DNA of 64,000 bases from Hydrangea macrophylla. Its lineage: Eukaryota; Streptophyta; Magnoliopsida; Cornales; Hydrangeaceae. The DNA lies in the NCBI GenBank assembly GCA_033977485.1, contig CM066989.1:96925887-96989886 (forward strand). Reading direction: 5' to 3'. Every line of letters starts with the position of its first letter. The first letter of the stretch is position 1. A program made the position numbers and the translations under genes. The notes beneath the pieces are model-generated. The model searched no databases. It worked only from the letters and a program-made list of their open reading frames with translations, and was not told the DNA's origin. This document shows, one piece after another, positions 33,633-45,310 of this stretch.

Positions 33633-33650
33633 GTGAGTTAGAATACTCAC
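33633..33650 (-). promoter_or_regulatory. Donor-like hairpin in 3' LTR B
   Basis: On the minus strand GGTGAGTATTCTAACTCAC pairs GTGAGT with ACTCAC, and GGTGAGT matches the plant 5' splice-site consensus. It lies about 180-190 bp downstream of the TATA box. The equivalent is at 45293-45310, and related hairpins are in LTRs A and C. Confidence 0.5.
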
Positions 33651-33832
33651 CTTAACTTGAAATTGAGTTTGGGCTTTGGATTTGAGCTTAGGAAGCTTGA
33701 ACACAACCTTCAATGGTGGAGACTTCTTCTTCTTCTAACTTCCTTCATCCCACCATGGAGTTCATCTCCTAACTCCCTCTCTTCATGCATATTGTAATGG
33801 CCAATAAAATGCTATGGAAGAGTATATGCATG

Positions 33833-33842
33833 CTTATATAGA
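33833..33842 (-). promoter_or_regulatory. TATA box in 3' LTR B
   Basis: The minus strand reads GGCTCTATATAAGCATGC, a consensus TATA box. In the 5' LTR the same place (about 45494-45503) reads CTCAATATAAGC, so the copy that would drive B has a changed box. Confidence 0.55.
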
Positions 33843-34289
33843 GCCTTGCATGTGCTAGGTGTCAATGTGCATGGGGTGCATGCATTGACTTGTGTCAAAG
33901 TGGTGGACAAATGTCCAATGGGTGGACAAGTGTCATGGGAGAGGGTGACATGTGTCTTGAGAGTTGCATGGGCTACCATGTGGCCGGCAATGGTGGGGCC
34001 CACCTTGGATTTTGTGCTACTTTCTCGGTTTGCGTGCATAAGTTCCTCGTTATGCGTGTCGATCTCGATTTACGTGCAGACGGGTATTATTTCTAATGTC
34101 CGGGTCCAGGTACGGGACTAAGTTAATTCTAATTACGGTCGATTCGGTATGGTTACTACAGTCTAGTCAGTAATCTTATGATACGTCAAAATCATCTCAA
34201 TATTAAAATAATAATATAAAGTTAGACGGTCAAATGCCAAAAATTCGGAAACTATTATTATTAAAGAAAAGAAAATTATAGGTATTACA

Positions 34290-35390
34290 TCTTCTACCAC
34301 CTATTACAGGATTTCGTCCTCGAAATCAGAATGAGCTAGTACTATACAGAGATGGAAACTTCTCTCACATCTCCGATTCCAGCTCCCAATAAGCTTCTCC
34401 TTCATCATGATGCTTCCACTGAACCTTTACCAGCGGAATCTCTTTGTTCCTTAGCTTCTCGATTCCGTGATCCTTAATTCTTATAGGTCCTCCGACGAGT
34501 GTAGCATTGTTGTTTACTGTAATATCTTTGAAATCAATCTCGTGTGCCAGGTTGCGAAGACACTTCCTCAACATACTTACATGGAAAATATGATGAACTC
34601 CCGACATCTTCGGTGGTAACGCCAATCTATAGACGACTTTCCTTATGTGCTCTAGAATTTCAAATAGTTCGATGTAGCGGTGATAGCTTTCCCCTCTGTT
34701 GTCCAAACCTTACAATGCCTCGAGCCGGAGAAACTTTTGATTGCACATGATCTCCAACTCTAAATTCTAGATCTCGACGTCATTTGCTCGCGTAGCTTCT
34801 TGTATCTGCTTTGCGCTGCTTTCATCCTTTCCTTTTATCTGTCAGTCTATGGATGAAATGCAGAACTTAGCGTCAGAGACGTTCCCATTGCTTTTGGAAG
34901 ACTCTCCCAAAATTCTAGTAGTGAATCTCGAATTACATTCTGATACGATTGACACCGGTACTCCATGTAATCGCACAACCTGTTGCTGGTATACTCGACT
35001 CATCTTCTCGATACAATAGGTCATGTTGTAGGTAGTAAAATGGGCTTATTTGGTCAGCCGATCAATAAATACCCAAATAGCATCATGGTTCTGCTGAGAT
35101 CTTGGCAATCCCACAATAAAATCCATGGTGATATGCTCCCATTTCCATTCTGGGATTGGTAGCGGTTGTAGTAATCCTAGAGGTCATTGGTGTTTCTCCT
35201 TGACTTGTTGACAAGTAGGGCACTTGGCTACAAATTCTAAGACCTCTCTCTTCATGCCTTTCCACCAAAAGTTCCTTTTTAAGTCTTTGTACATCTTGGT
35301 TCCGCCGAGGTGTATGGTCATTCTCGACTTATGTGCTTCATCCAGAATGTCTTTCCTCAAACCATCCGTGTCGGTTACACATAACCTTTC
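34290..35390 (-). pseudogene. Element B integrase remnant and chromodomain module
   Basis: Next to the solo LTR is the integrase zinc region (LCVTDTDGLRKDILDEAHKS, GGTKMYKDLKRNFWWKGMKR, CPTCQQVKEKH). The start of the core follows with frameshifts. About 34840-34960 passes directly from a broken second-Asp region (VSIVSECNSRFTTR) to sequence beyond the catalytic Glu, so the core is internally deleted. The end (34706-34365) has VYRLALPPKMSGVHHIFHVS and a chromodomain-like module (IEKLRNKEIPLVKVQWKHHD, EAYWELESEM). Chromodomains of this lineage bind modified histone tails and guide integration to heterochromatin. A PPT-like AATAGGTGGTAGAAGA adjoins the 3' LTR. Confidence 0.85.
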
Positions 35391-35715
35391 TGTCACGCCC
35401 CGGAGTAGCCAAAAATAGGGAAAATTTAAAATTTCCTTTCTGGACCCGTAGGGAATGACGAGTTACATAAAACTGACCTGTCCGTACAACATACTAACAA
35501 AATATATATAGATCAGAGTAAGAAATTTGCAAAAGCGTCTAATGGTATTCATGGGGGAACTTAGAGTGTTTGCTACTTAAACTACTACAGCAGTTCCAAA
35601 TGAAAACCACAAAAGATAAGTCTGGGCGATCTACGCCACTTAAATATTACATCAACCAAAAGATAATTAAAACGTAATAGAAGTCTTAATGCGGAAATAG
35701 GCCAGGGTCCTCTTT

Positions 35716-35852
35716 CTAACTGGCAAACCCATAACCTTCGTTATCAGGCTCTTCCTGATAGTCTGTCTCAGGATCATCTTCCTGATAATTCCCATTCTGA
35801 GGATAGTGATATTCATCTTCATCGTTACCTTGATAGTTCTCCTCATCATAAC
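35716..35852 (-). CDS. Short acidic Tyr-rich reading frame in solo LTR C
   Basis: After an acceptor-like CTTTTTACGTCTAG, the frame reads GYDEENYQGNDEDEYHY to EEPDNEGYGFAS-stop (about 45 residues). It is very rich in Asp, Glu, Tyr and Asn. The open frame extends upstream to an ATG at 35985, but that part looks like intron. The last residues and the bases after the stop match the equivalent frame in LTR B. There is no known function; it could be a spliced leader exon or the end of a small protein. Confidence 0.35.
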
Positions 35853-35887
35853 CTAGACGTAAAAAGTCCAGGGCAGGGAAGGAGCCG

Positions 35888-35904
35888 TTAGCTTTTGAAG
35901 CTAA
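35888..35904 (-). promoter_or_regulatory. AGCTT/AAGCT hairpin in solo LTR C
   Basis: TTAGCTTTTGAAGCTAA is a perfect 7-bp inverted repeat with a 3-base loop. It lies 35 bases before the acceptor-like site. LTR B has CAGCTTATGAAAGCTG in the same relative place. Confidence 0.55.
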
Positions 35905-36120
35905 GTGAGAACGTCTTAACCAATCACTCCTAATACAGATAAGGATATACAAGTACAACATATCTTGAACAATATTAATGAGCATATGACATGTAGGATG
36001 ATGACATAATGCATTATCGATATATTCGACTTTAACTCGACCATGAACACCACAACCGACTCATGTGACTTGTTACATTACCAGTGTAACGCCATTAGCT
36101 CAGAGTAGAATGATTACGTT

Positions 36121-36403
36121 GCTATCGTCGCCTAGCAGGGCCCTATAGCAGTTTTGGTTTTAAAAAGAGTGTAATCATTGGACTCTTAGGTCCTCGTGAC
36201 CTTGCCGGGAGAATAGAATAGTTACAGCGCTATCGTCGCCTAGCAGGGCCCTATAGCATTTGAAAGGTAACTATTGTATTCTAATGGATACATTGCTATC
36301 GTCGCCTAGCAGGGCCCTATAGCGTATCAATCATCAATTCATGCATAACTTCAACGATTTCAATGGAAACTCTGGCTATCGTCGCCTAGCAGGGCCCTAT
36401 AGC
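36121..36403. repeat. Four dispersed 29-bp palindromic repeats in LTR C
   Basis: Identical copies at 36121-36149, 36229-36257, 36295-36323 and 36375-36403 begin GCTATCGTCGCC and end GGGCCCTATAGC. GCTAT/ATAGC ends can pair, and GGGCCC is self-complementary. The intervening sequences differ in length (79, 37 and 51 bp) and in content, while the 29 bases are unchanged. Confidence 0.9.
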
Positions 36404-36752
36404 GTTTCATTATTGTTTCCATTTACTTGACTGTACCACTTGGACCACCGCGGTCCATACGATGTATAAATTGATATGACTGGGTTAGTCTCCGTGACTA
36501 ACCATGCAGATGTCAACATTGACATTAAGACTCGACTATGTTCATATGAATGTTCATGCGACTATAGGAACAGAATTCATGCTAACAAGAATATTAGTGG
36601 ATGTTAACTAAGCATGGAGTATAGTTAGCTAACATACATTCATTATATAAGCATCACTATCAGGTTTACATAACTAATACATATCAGTATCGTACACGCA
36701 GAACGTACTGGGCATACATATATGATCAAGGAATAATTCTATAATATACCAA

Positions 36753-36771
36753 GTGAGTTAGGACGACTCAC
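36753..36771 (-). promoter_or_regulatory. Donor-like hairpin in solo LTR C
   Basis: The minus strand GAGGTGAGTCGTCCTAACTCAC puts a splice-donor match (AG|GTGAGT) in one arm of a GTGAGT/ACTCAC hairpin; the element is 19 bases. CTAACTCACTTGGTATATTA following it is shared with LTR A. Confidence 0.5.
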
Positions 36772-39224
36772 CTCGAAGCGGTTGCGTAAAAACAAGCGTA
36801 GCGGTTCCTACAAAGCATTAAGATTATATAGAACATTGATCAATAAGCTTACTAAAATCAGGGGCATAATGGTAATTGTGCCGGGTGGGTCCCTAAACCT
36901 CAACATGATGATCTGGACATCATTCTGAGTCCAACGCCATTGACTAGACTCAAATCAGAGTCCGTCGCATAAAAGACTGGGTTTTCTATACCAGTTCGGG
37001 CCCTAAAGATAAGCTGTATTTTTGACCGTGTCGAAAGGTCACCAAATTTTAAGGGAATATTCTAGACATTATTCTAAGGCTCTAGGAACTGACCGCGTAT
37101 TTTTCTGGGCTACGGTTTATTTATTACGAATTTCTGAAGTTTAAATCGTCCAATAATAGACTGCGGGGTCCCATAATTATAAAATATGGTTTAGAAAGAC
37201 ATTGGGCCCTTATAAATATTTTTATTAAATACTAGGCCTTAAAATAGGCTAGTGGCATTTTTCCCATAATTATCGGGGCTCGTTTGGTATTTTAAATAAT
37301 TAAAATACAACCAAACGGGTATTTTATAAGTCATTAATAATTATTAAAATATTCAAGTTAGGATCTTGTAAATAATAATATACAATATAGAGGCACTAGA
37401 CCTTAGGAAAATTATATCTAATTTTCCTATGCTTGAAAATGGGTCATTAGGTATTTATTACCTAATTATTTTAATTTAAAATATTTACTTATTATTTATT
37501 TAAACCAATAAATAATAAGCATAGCATATAATATTAATCCATAATTTCATAATATAAGAATAATATTCAAAATAATGTTACAATTTATTAAAATACACCT
37601 TATAACATTATTGAAATTATTTTAGATATTAAAATAATTTAGAAGTCATTTATAATCATTTATAATACCAAATATATCAAAATTAATATATCTATATACT
37701 AATCTTAATTAATATATACTAACCTTAGTTAATATATATTAATAATTACTAAAACAGTTTAATAAAACATTAATTAGAATTAACAGGATACCTAATAATA
37801 TAAAACCAGTTAATATTGCCTTAATTAGGATTAGTAGAGTAAATAGTAATATAAAAACAATTAATTATAATTATCAGAAAAACCCGCGGGTTAACCCATA
37901 TCCGAACCCACGCCCAAGGGTTACCCGTATTCACTCTAGGCTCGATCCAACTTAAAAGATCCGAACCGGCCCACTAACGTTTATTATAACCCGAACCCAA
38001 TACCATATAAAGTCACAACTAAACACGCCCAACTAACCCCGAACCCGACCCATTCGGGTAAACGATATAACCCGTAGACCCCACGGGTCATTTCTTCTCC
38101 GGCGGTCCAAGCCGCCGCCGGCGACGCCCGTTTTCGCCGGAGAGCTTCTCCAGCTCATATCTCTCTCTCTACTGCACGAAAACCGATGAGACCAACGCCA
38201 AATCGACCGGTTGGAGGCCCTCTACAACATACTAGGAGCTTAGAACGTGGGTTATTCGTTTAGAGTACCTACGAATCAATTATTCTTTTCGGTTTTCAAA
38301 GGAATAACCCTATGCATGGAGGTCCAAACGGGGTCCTATTCAAAAACTGTGCTTTGGGGGTTTATCTGGGACCTATAGGGTCTGTTTGGTACAACCAAAA
38401 TGGGTTTTGGTCGTGTTTCAAAATGAAGCTCCGGTGAGGGGCTTCAATGGCTATCGGGGCTCACTGAGAGCCTTGGGCTCTGTTTGGTTTGCGTAAAAAG
38501 GGTCAGGGAGGTGTGTGGAATGTGTCAAACATGTATTAGTATAAAATGAGAGGGGAGGTGAGGGGCATACCTGAGGCACCTCGGTTTTCTCTCTCCCTTC
38601 CTTGCTCCGGCGAGCTCTCTCCTTCTCTCCGGCGTTTGGGTGTGTGTGTGTATGGGATAGAGAGAGATGGGGAGTTTGTAGAAAGCAGTGGAAGTGTGTG
38701 TGTGCTCTTGGTTGGTTCCCTCTATCACTCTCAAGCTCTAGATATATACACTAACCCATACACATGCATATGTATACACACAGATTGCAATCTGTTAGGA
38801 ATTGATAGGGTGATGGACTGATTAGAGAGGGGGGGGGGGGGGGGGTGGGATTTGTGCGCCGGTAGGGGGGGTGTGTGGGTGTCCGACGGGTCAAGGGGAG
38901 GTGTGTGGGTATTGTTTCTACACAATGGGTAAAGGGTAGGCTAGGTTGTACATTTACCAATTTAGGAAAGATTCTTTGTGTACCATCGTTTCCTTAAATG
39001 CTGGTTTAGTCGTCGCTCAATTATACGCGCAATGCAGTCCAGTATAAGCACAAATTTTACAGATTTGCGTGCATTGTCAGTCCGAGGTGAAACTTACAGT
39101 CTAAGAAATAAACATGCACCTGTATATGATTGGTTTCTAAATTATAATATCAAGATACTGGAATTTAATACAACCCAAATACGGGGATCCATTTTATTAT
39201 TAACAGAATTTTACGGGTATTACA

Positions 39225-41657
39225 CTTTCCTTACATCTAAATCCTTCGTCTGTTCCAATATTCCACTTAGTCGGATTCTTTGCTTTCGCCTTCTCAAACC
39301 ATTTTCTCAATCCTTCATCCTTCTTTTGAGCTTCGAGTATTCAATGAATGAGGGTTGGTTGCACCATAAGACGTCCAAAAGTTCGTCCCTTATTTGGTCT
39401 TGCTGCCTGAATGTCAAATTATGTTAAAACTTCTAAGGCTTTCCATTCCTTGATTAAAAGTGGGGTGATAAACCCTCGGGGTTTCCTGCTCAGAGCATCT
39501 ACGACCAAATTTTCTTTACTGGGGTGGTATTGCAAATTAAAGTCATAGTCGTTAAGTTGCTCCACCCAGCATCGTTGTCTTATGTTTAGTTCCTTTTGAG
39601 AGAACAAGTATTTCAAGCTTTTGTGATCCGAAAACAAGTCAAACTTCTCTCTGTAGAGACAGTGCTTCTAAATCTTAAGTGCAAAGACAATTGCAGCCAA
39701 TTCCAAATCGTGCGTTAGGTAGTCCAACTCATGTGGCTTTAATTGTTTGGATCCATAAGCGATCACCTGACCATTCTGCATAAGTACACATCCTAATCCT
39801 TGATATGATGCGTCACTATAGATAGTGTACTGTTCACCACTCTTGGGTATAGCTAGCGTTGGCGCTGAGATCAACCTCTCCTTTAGTTCTTGAAAGGTGC
39901 GTTTGTGCTTGCCCTTCCACTCAAACTCTAAGTCCTTTTTCGTTAGTTCGGTTAAAGGAGACGCAACCTTTGAGAATCCTCCATGGATCTCCTGTAGTAT
40001 CCAGCCAATCTGAGGAAACTTTGTACGTTGATGTGTTGGTTGGTCTATTCCAACTAGAAACTGCGTCCGTCTTGGTTGAGTCCACCGAAATTCCATTCTG
40101 TGAGACTACATGTCCCAAGAATTTGACTCCTTTCAGTCAAAACTCACACTTACTGAACTTAGCATAAAGACAATTTTCTCTAAGTGTCTGAAGTGCAATC
40201 TTTACATGATTCTCATGTTCTTCATCATTCTTTGAATAAATAAGGATGTCGTCGATAAACACGATGATGAATTGATCCAAGAAGGGTCTGAACACCCGAT
40301 TCATCAAATCCATGAATACCGTCGGGGCATTAGTTAATCCAAAAGGCATAACTAAGAACTCGTAGTGCCCATATCTTGTTCTGAAAGCTGTTTTCGGTAT
40401 ATCTTCCGACCTGATATGTAACTGATGGTACCCAGATCGTAAGTCAATCTTCGAAAAGGTCGTCGCTCCTTGTAGTTGATCGAACAAATCGTCTATCCTA
40501 GGAAGGGGGTACTTGTTCTTAATAGTAACCTTATTCAACTCTCTGTAGTCGATACAGAGTCGAAGATTTCCATCCTTCTTTCTAACAAATAGAACCGGGG
40601 CTCCCCAAGGTGACGTGTTTGGTCTAATAAATCCATGATCTTCTAACTCTTGTACTTGCTTCTTCAACTCCAGCATTTCTGTTGCGGCCATACGATAAGA
40701 AGCCTTGGATATCGTTGTCGTTTCGGGTACTAACTCAATACAAAAGTCGATCTCGCGCTTTGGTGGTAATCCAGAAACGTCCTGAAAGACATCCTCATAG
40801 TCTGGACTATCAGAATCTGAGCGATCGTCAAATCTGAGCCTATAATTTCGATAGCGGCTAAACGACTTGTAAGAAAGGCACTAGTGGGGTTGCCTTGAAA
40901 ATTGAAGTGTGTACTTCCAGGTACTAAAAATGTGATCGACCTACCAGCACAATCTAACTTTGCATGATACTTAGTAAGCCAGTCAAATCCTAAGATTATG
41001 TTGAATTCCTTCATTGACAGAACAATTAAGTCTGCATGTAGGTTCCTATCCTCCAATGTCAAAGTGTAGTCCTTGCACACCTTTCCTAGCTTCACGGTCA
41101 CTCCCAAAGGTGATACCGCGTTCAGGGCTACCTCAAGTGCTTGGGGTACTAAACCCAATCGTCGTACAATCTCAAAGGCAATAAACGAATTCATAGCACC
41201 TGTATCAAAAAGTACTTTAACTCGACTAGCATATAATGAGAGTGTACCTTCCAAGTTCTACTGTTCCTTTTCATCATAGCTGGCCACCTTGGGTATGATA
41301 GGATTTAGTCGACCTTTGCTAATTTGACCTTGAGTAGTAGGCCCATGATAGTTTTCTCTTGGTGCATTGCAATCCATGCTCATGCGACCTCTTTTGCGTT
41401 AGTTGTAGCATATAACATTAGCTCGGTTGTTGGTTCTGGGGGCTGTGTAGTCCAGGGATCCAACAATTGAAACATCCATCCTTGTTGTTCCCGGTAGTAG
41501 TGGTTGGTACTTGTGGTGCAGTTGGTTTTGCATGCTTATTCCGAGGAAAGGTGTGTCCTGGTTTCTTACCACTATTCCACGGGTGTTTGTTTCCTTGAAA
41601 ACGGGTCAGAGGTCTTCCCCTTGGTCCATTCCTAAGCTGAGGTGGCTGACTTGTCAT
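39225..41657 (-). pseudogene. Element B gag stub, protease, RT and RNase H
   Basis: Reading leftward, gag survives only as a Pro/Gly/Asn-rich tail and a damaged CCHC (41657-41418, CFNCWIPGLH); the capsid region is missing. Protease (41254-40730) has LFDTGAMNSFI and IILGFDWLTKYHAKLDC. RT (40691-40137) is well preserved with [32 protein letters not shown] and [11 protein letters not shown], then breaks after FSKCEF. The RNase H region (40096-39419) is frameshifted near 40000 and has [17 protein letters not shown] and [16 protein letters not shown]. The linker to integrase (about 39418-39230) continues across solo LTR C. Without gag it could only have moved using proteins from another element. 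Confidence 0.9.
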
Positions 41658-41936
41658 CTGTTTGTGTGTTATGAACCTAACTGAATAACTATTGGTTACC
41701 CTCCAGTCCTAACTATGGTTACGAGATATATAAACGATATAAGGTATAGTTAACAATTCTAATATGAGTACATATCACATCAATACATTTCATCAACTAG
41801 AGGAAACAAATCTTTATAGATAACTTCAAATATGTACATAGAAAGGCATACACGCTACCATTAGTTTGTGTTATATGCCTGGGTACATACTATATACACA
41901 AAAAGATGGGCTACTAGTCCTAATACAAGTAAAGCT
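41658..41936. other. Non-coding gap where gag capsid should be
   Basis: This AT-rich sequence has no coding match. It separates the gag stub from the acidic ORF. Confidence 0.5.
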
Positions 41937-42260
41937 CTAGATCCTGGGAGTCCTATCCCAAAAGTCCTTCATATCTGACTTATATGGTAGAACATCATCC
42001 AAGATTGGAATCTCCATAGGTGGAACCCAGTCCAAGTACGGGTCAAACTTATCAAACATCTCATCTTCATCCTTATCCAAAGGCTCTATATCTGCATCCT
42101 TAGAGTCATCCTCAAAGTCATCCTCAACCTTTGGCTCTCCAGCCTCCATGACTATCATTGCTTCCCCCTCACCAGCACCCTCTGTTGGGTCAACATCCTT
42201 TGCTAGGTCAATACCCACTGCTGGGTCAATCTCCTCATCAGCCCCATCCTCCATATCCAT
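41937..42260 (-). CDS. Acidic ORF between primer site and gag stub of element B
   Basis: A 107-codon frame starts MDMEDGADEEIDPAVG and ends FWDRTPRI. About a third of residues are Asp or Glu, with one more ordered part (FDPYLDWVPPMEIPILDDVL). It lies 130 bp inside the primer-binding site, where gag normally begins. I do not recognise it. It could be a lineage-specific extra ORF, the remnant of a divergent gag N-terminus, or chance. Only one copy is visible here, so conservation cannot be judged. Confidence 0.35.
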   Translation of the reverse strand: MDMEDGADEEIDPAVGIDLAKDVDPTEGAGEGEAMIVMEAGEPKVEDDFEDDSKDADIEPLDKDEDEMFDKFDPYLDWVPPMEIPILDDVLPYKSDMKDFWDRTPRI

Positions 42261-42389
42261 CAGGGATGTAATAAGGAGCCATGCTAATCACAAAGCTACC
42301 ATAAGGTTTATGTATTTATGGATGGAAAAAGGTCTAACAGTTTATAAGTTAAGTGTGTAGGACAATCGGTGTACACGTCTTAACCTAAA

Positions 42390-42401
42390 GCTCTGATACC
42401 A
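42390..42401 (-). other. Primer-binding site, initiator tRNA-Met (element B)
   Basis: The minus strand reads TTTTTGGTATCAGAGCTTTAGG next to the 5' LTR. TGGTATCAGAGC is complementary to the 3' end of plant initiator tRNA-Met, the usual primer of Tekay/Del chromoviruses. Confidence 0.9.
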
Positions 42402-42668
42402 AAAATCCCTGTCACGCCCCGGCGTAGCCAAAATATGGAAAAATTTTAAAATTTTCATCTTGGACCCTGAGGCGCGTGACTGGTTGCAGTGCCGAATTGT
42501 CCATGACCAAAATAATAATAACTAAACGATATAATAAAAGGATAACACCATCATTATAAATACATCAGAGTCTTATGGCTCTTGGCCTTACAAAACTATT
42601 ACGAAATATATGCTAAGTCTTCTGGTTATAATCAAAACATTTACAGAGGATGACTGCTAGTCTTCTCC

Positions 42669-42770
42669 CTAACTAGCATAACCATAGCCATCTTCAGTGT
42701 AATCTTCTTCAATGTTTCCTTCTTGCATAGCTTCATAACCTGGGTACTCTTTACTTGGACAAGATGGACA
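42669..42770 (-). CDS. Short acidic Tyr-rich reading frame in LTR B
   Basis: The frame reads CPSCPSKEYPGYEA to NIEEDYTEDGYGYAS-stop; the other LTR (stop near 31019) has the same frame with a few substitutions. It has no in-frame ATG because a TGA lies shortly upstream, so it could only be translated after splicing onto an upstream exon. The end GYGYAS-stop parallels GYGFAS-stop in LTR C. Confidence 0.3.
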   Translation of the reverse strand, partial: CPSCPSKEYPGYEAMQEGNIEEDYTEDGYGYAS

Positions 42771-42798
42771 TGGGAATGTCCAGCGACATGAACGTCGT

Positions 42799-42814
42799 CA
42801 GCTTATGAAAGCTG
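42799..42814 (-). promoter_or_regulatory. AGCTT/AAGCT hairpin in 5' LTR B
   Basis: CAGCTTATGAAAGCTG has 6-bp arms and a 4-base loop. It is identical in the 3' LTR (31147-31162) and equivalent to 35888-35904 in LTR C. Confidence 0.55.
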
Positions 42815-43156
42815 AGTGAGTAAGCTAAATCAAATGGAACGTATATAGTAAAACACAACAAAGATACCCTTATTACTATTTAACATGTCTTTTAAGATCT
42901 TTGCGTTCTTACCGCGGGGCTATAATTACCAATACACCTAACCACGTATTCGTAAAGAAAATGTCCAACTGAGAAAACTCGTCTCGACATTCTTAACGTC
43001 ACTATCATTCATTTCTAACATCCGACGTCATTTACAAACCCAAAGTATCTCTTGCTAACCAAACCATCTTTCATCAACCAAAACATCTTTCATCAACCAA
43101 AGCATCTTGCTTCAACCAAAAACATCTTTCATCAACCAAAACATCTTTCATCAACC

Positions 43157-44085
43157 ACTTCGTCACGAAGAACCGAAGTGTTAAGGAGTGCAAGAACATC
43201 CATTTCGTCACAAAGAACCAAAAGGAGTCTTCACTCAAAGAATCACCGCTTCGTCACGAAGAACCGAAAGCGTTACGGAGTACAAGAACATCCATTTCGT
43301 CATGAAGAACCGAAAGGAGTCTTTACTCAAAGAATCACCGCTTCGTCACGAAGAACAAAAGCGTTACGGAGTACAAGAACAACCATTTCGTCACGAAGAA
43401 ACGAAAGGAGTCTTTACTCAAAGAATCACCGCTTTGTCACAAAGAACTGAAAGCGTTACGGAGTACAAAAACATCTATTTCATCACAAAGAACCGAAAGG
43501 AGTCTTTACTCAAAGAATCACCGCTTCGTCACAAAGAACCGAAAGCGTTACGGAGTAAAAGACCATCCATTTCGTCACAAATAACCGAAAGGAGTTTTTA
43601 CTCAAAGATTCAAAGAACACCGCTTCGTCACGAAGAACCGAAAGCGTTACGGAGTACAAGAACATCCATTTCATCACGAAAAACCGAAAGAAGTCTTTAC
43701 TCAAAGAATCACCGCTTCGTCAAGAAGAACCGAAAGCGTTACGGAGTACAAGAACATCCATTTCGTCATGAAGAACCGAAAGGAGTCTTTACTCAAAGAA
43801 TCACCGCTTCGTCACGAAGAATCGAAAGCGTTACGGAGTACAAGAGCATCCATTTCGTCACGAAGAATCGAAAGAAGTCTTTACTCAAAAAATCACCGCT
43901 TCGTCACGAAGAACCGAAAGCGTTACGGAGTACAAGATCATCCATTTCGTCACAAAGAACCGAAAGGAGTCTTTACTCAAAGAATCACCGCTTCATCACG
44001 AAGAACCGAAAGCGTTACAGAGTACAAGAACATCCATTTCGTCTCGAAGAACTGAAAGGAGTCTTCACTCAAAGAATCACCGCTT
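43157..44085. repeat. 92-bp tandem array in 5' LTR B
   Basis: This is the same 92-bp (2 x 46) repeat as at 31506-32428, about ten units with one irregular unit near 43590-43630. The plus-strand ORF 43188-44180 is a by-product of stop-free repeats. Confidence 0.95.
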
Positions 44086-45292
44086 CACAACTCAACAACA
44101 CATCCCTTTTTCTTACTATCCTGATCTCCGCTGCCCAGATTACCTATTCGACAATTATCCTTATCATAATCTGCTTCTAACATAGCACAACCGACCCTTA
44201 CGTTTTCCCGACCGCGGATTCGTCACTCATTTCAAAATTTAGTTCATTAAAGGACTTCCGAATATACTTTCGAAGTTACGTTTATACATCCGTCATCCTG
44301 TTTTATGTCGTAATATACTTACATTTGAAACCTATCCAATCACTATCAGCGCAATAATCGTGCCGTACAACATACTTATAGCTTGGGTATGAATTCTCTA
44401 TGGTCATCACACTATATTCATAACAACGGAAACCTAGCGTGTAGCTCGTGGATCTACAACATGGATTTGATATCAATAACCATATAAATGAAACCCTTAA
44501 CATACTCATATACGCGATAGCACTATCATAGCACAAGATATCCATAACCACATAGGTACCGGAAAGCAAGCATCATTAATAAACACATCATACAAGTAGT
44601 TATACAATCTGCCAGAGTTTAATTTATTATGTCAACTGAATTGATATGATTTATTTGGGCATGATAAATTGATTTGTAGATCAAACTCAAAACTAGAACA
44701 TTGTAGATAATTGGATTTGCTTCATGTACAAAAACATCTAGCTTCAATTGCATTTTTGAGCTGCTCAAAATATTTATTTTACTTAGACATTTCTATATTT
44801 TCAGACTGCTCTGTCCCAGATTTATAGTACTGGATTGCATGTGCATTTCACCTATCAAGGATTCATTTTTAGTCCAAGCTATAGAAGAGTTATTTGTAGA
44901 TAAATGAGTTACCTTTATCCACAAATAAATTTAGCTTAATTCAGATTTCGGAGCTGCTTAAAACACTCATTTTACTAAACTACATTTTGCTGGAGGTTTC
45001 TATTTTTCAGATTTAAAGTACTTCGTTGCATGTACATTTCACCTATGAAGAAGTGATTTTCAGACTGAGCTATAGAAGAGTTGTTTGTAGATAAATGCGT
45101 TGCCTTTCTCCACAAAAAAACCTAGCCTCATTTCCAATTTTGAACTGCTCGAAATGTGTTTTTTACTAAACAACATTCTGCTGGAAGTTTCTGCTTCCCA
45201 GATTTGAAAATTTATCTTGCATGGCATGGATCTCTCAAACTATCAACATCAAGCACTTAATAAACATTACTACATACTATATAGGTTCTATA

Positions 45293-45310
45293 GTGAGTTA
45301 GAATACTCAC
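45293..45310 (-). promoter_or_regulatory. Donor-like hairpin in 5' LTR B
   Basis: It is identical to 33633-33650: GGTGAGT followed within a few bases by CTAACTCAC on the minus strand. Confidence 0.5.

Larger units (their letters stand above)
30758..34289 (-). repeat. 3' LTR of element B
   Basis: On the minus strand it begins TGTAATACC and ends GGGGCGTGACA. It holds a TATA box (about 33833-33842), a donor-like hairpin (33633-33650), a three-fold degenerate repeat of about 190 bp (33060-33560), the 92-bp tandem array, an AGCTT hairpin (31147-31162) and a short acidic Tyr-rich frame ending DGYGYAS-stop. Confidence 0.92.
35391..39224 (-). mobile_element. Solo LTR C (Tekay-like), inserted in element B
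   Basis: It starts TGTCACGCCCCGGAGTAGCC and ends GGGTATTACA, similar in form to LTR B but largely different inside. The perfect 5-bp duplication CTTTC (35386-35390 and 39225-39229) and the restored integrase frame across it (DEGFRCKE then RLCVTDT) prove a solo LTR of 3834 bp. No internal domain remains, so it formed by LTR-LTR recombination. It holds a donor-like hairpin, four GCTATCGTCGCC..CCCTATAGC repeats, an AGCTT hairpin, an acidic Tyr-rich reading frame, a CG-rich stretch at about 38090-38150 and an 18-G run near 38829. Confidence 0.93.

Noticed and set aside
38525..38960. Short ORFs in solo LTR C near the G run (His/Thr/Pro-rich)
   Set aside because: Low-complexity GT-rich sequence, overlapping frames on both strands and no conserved feature.
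43052..44180. The same repeat-protein ORFs in the other LTR
   Set aside because: Same reason; both LTR copies show it.
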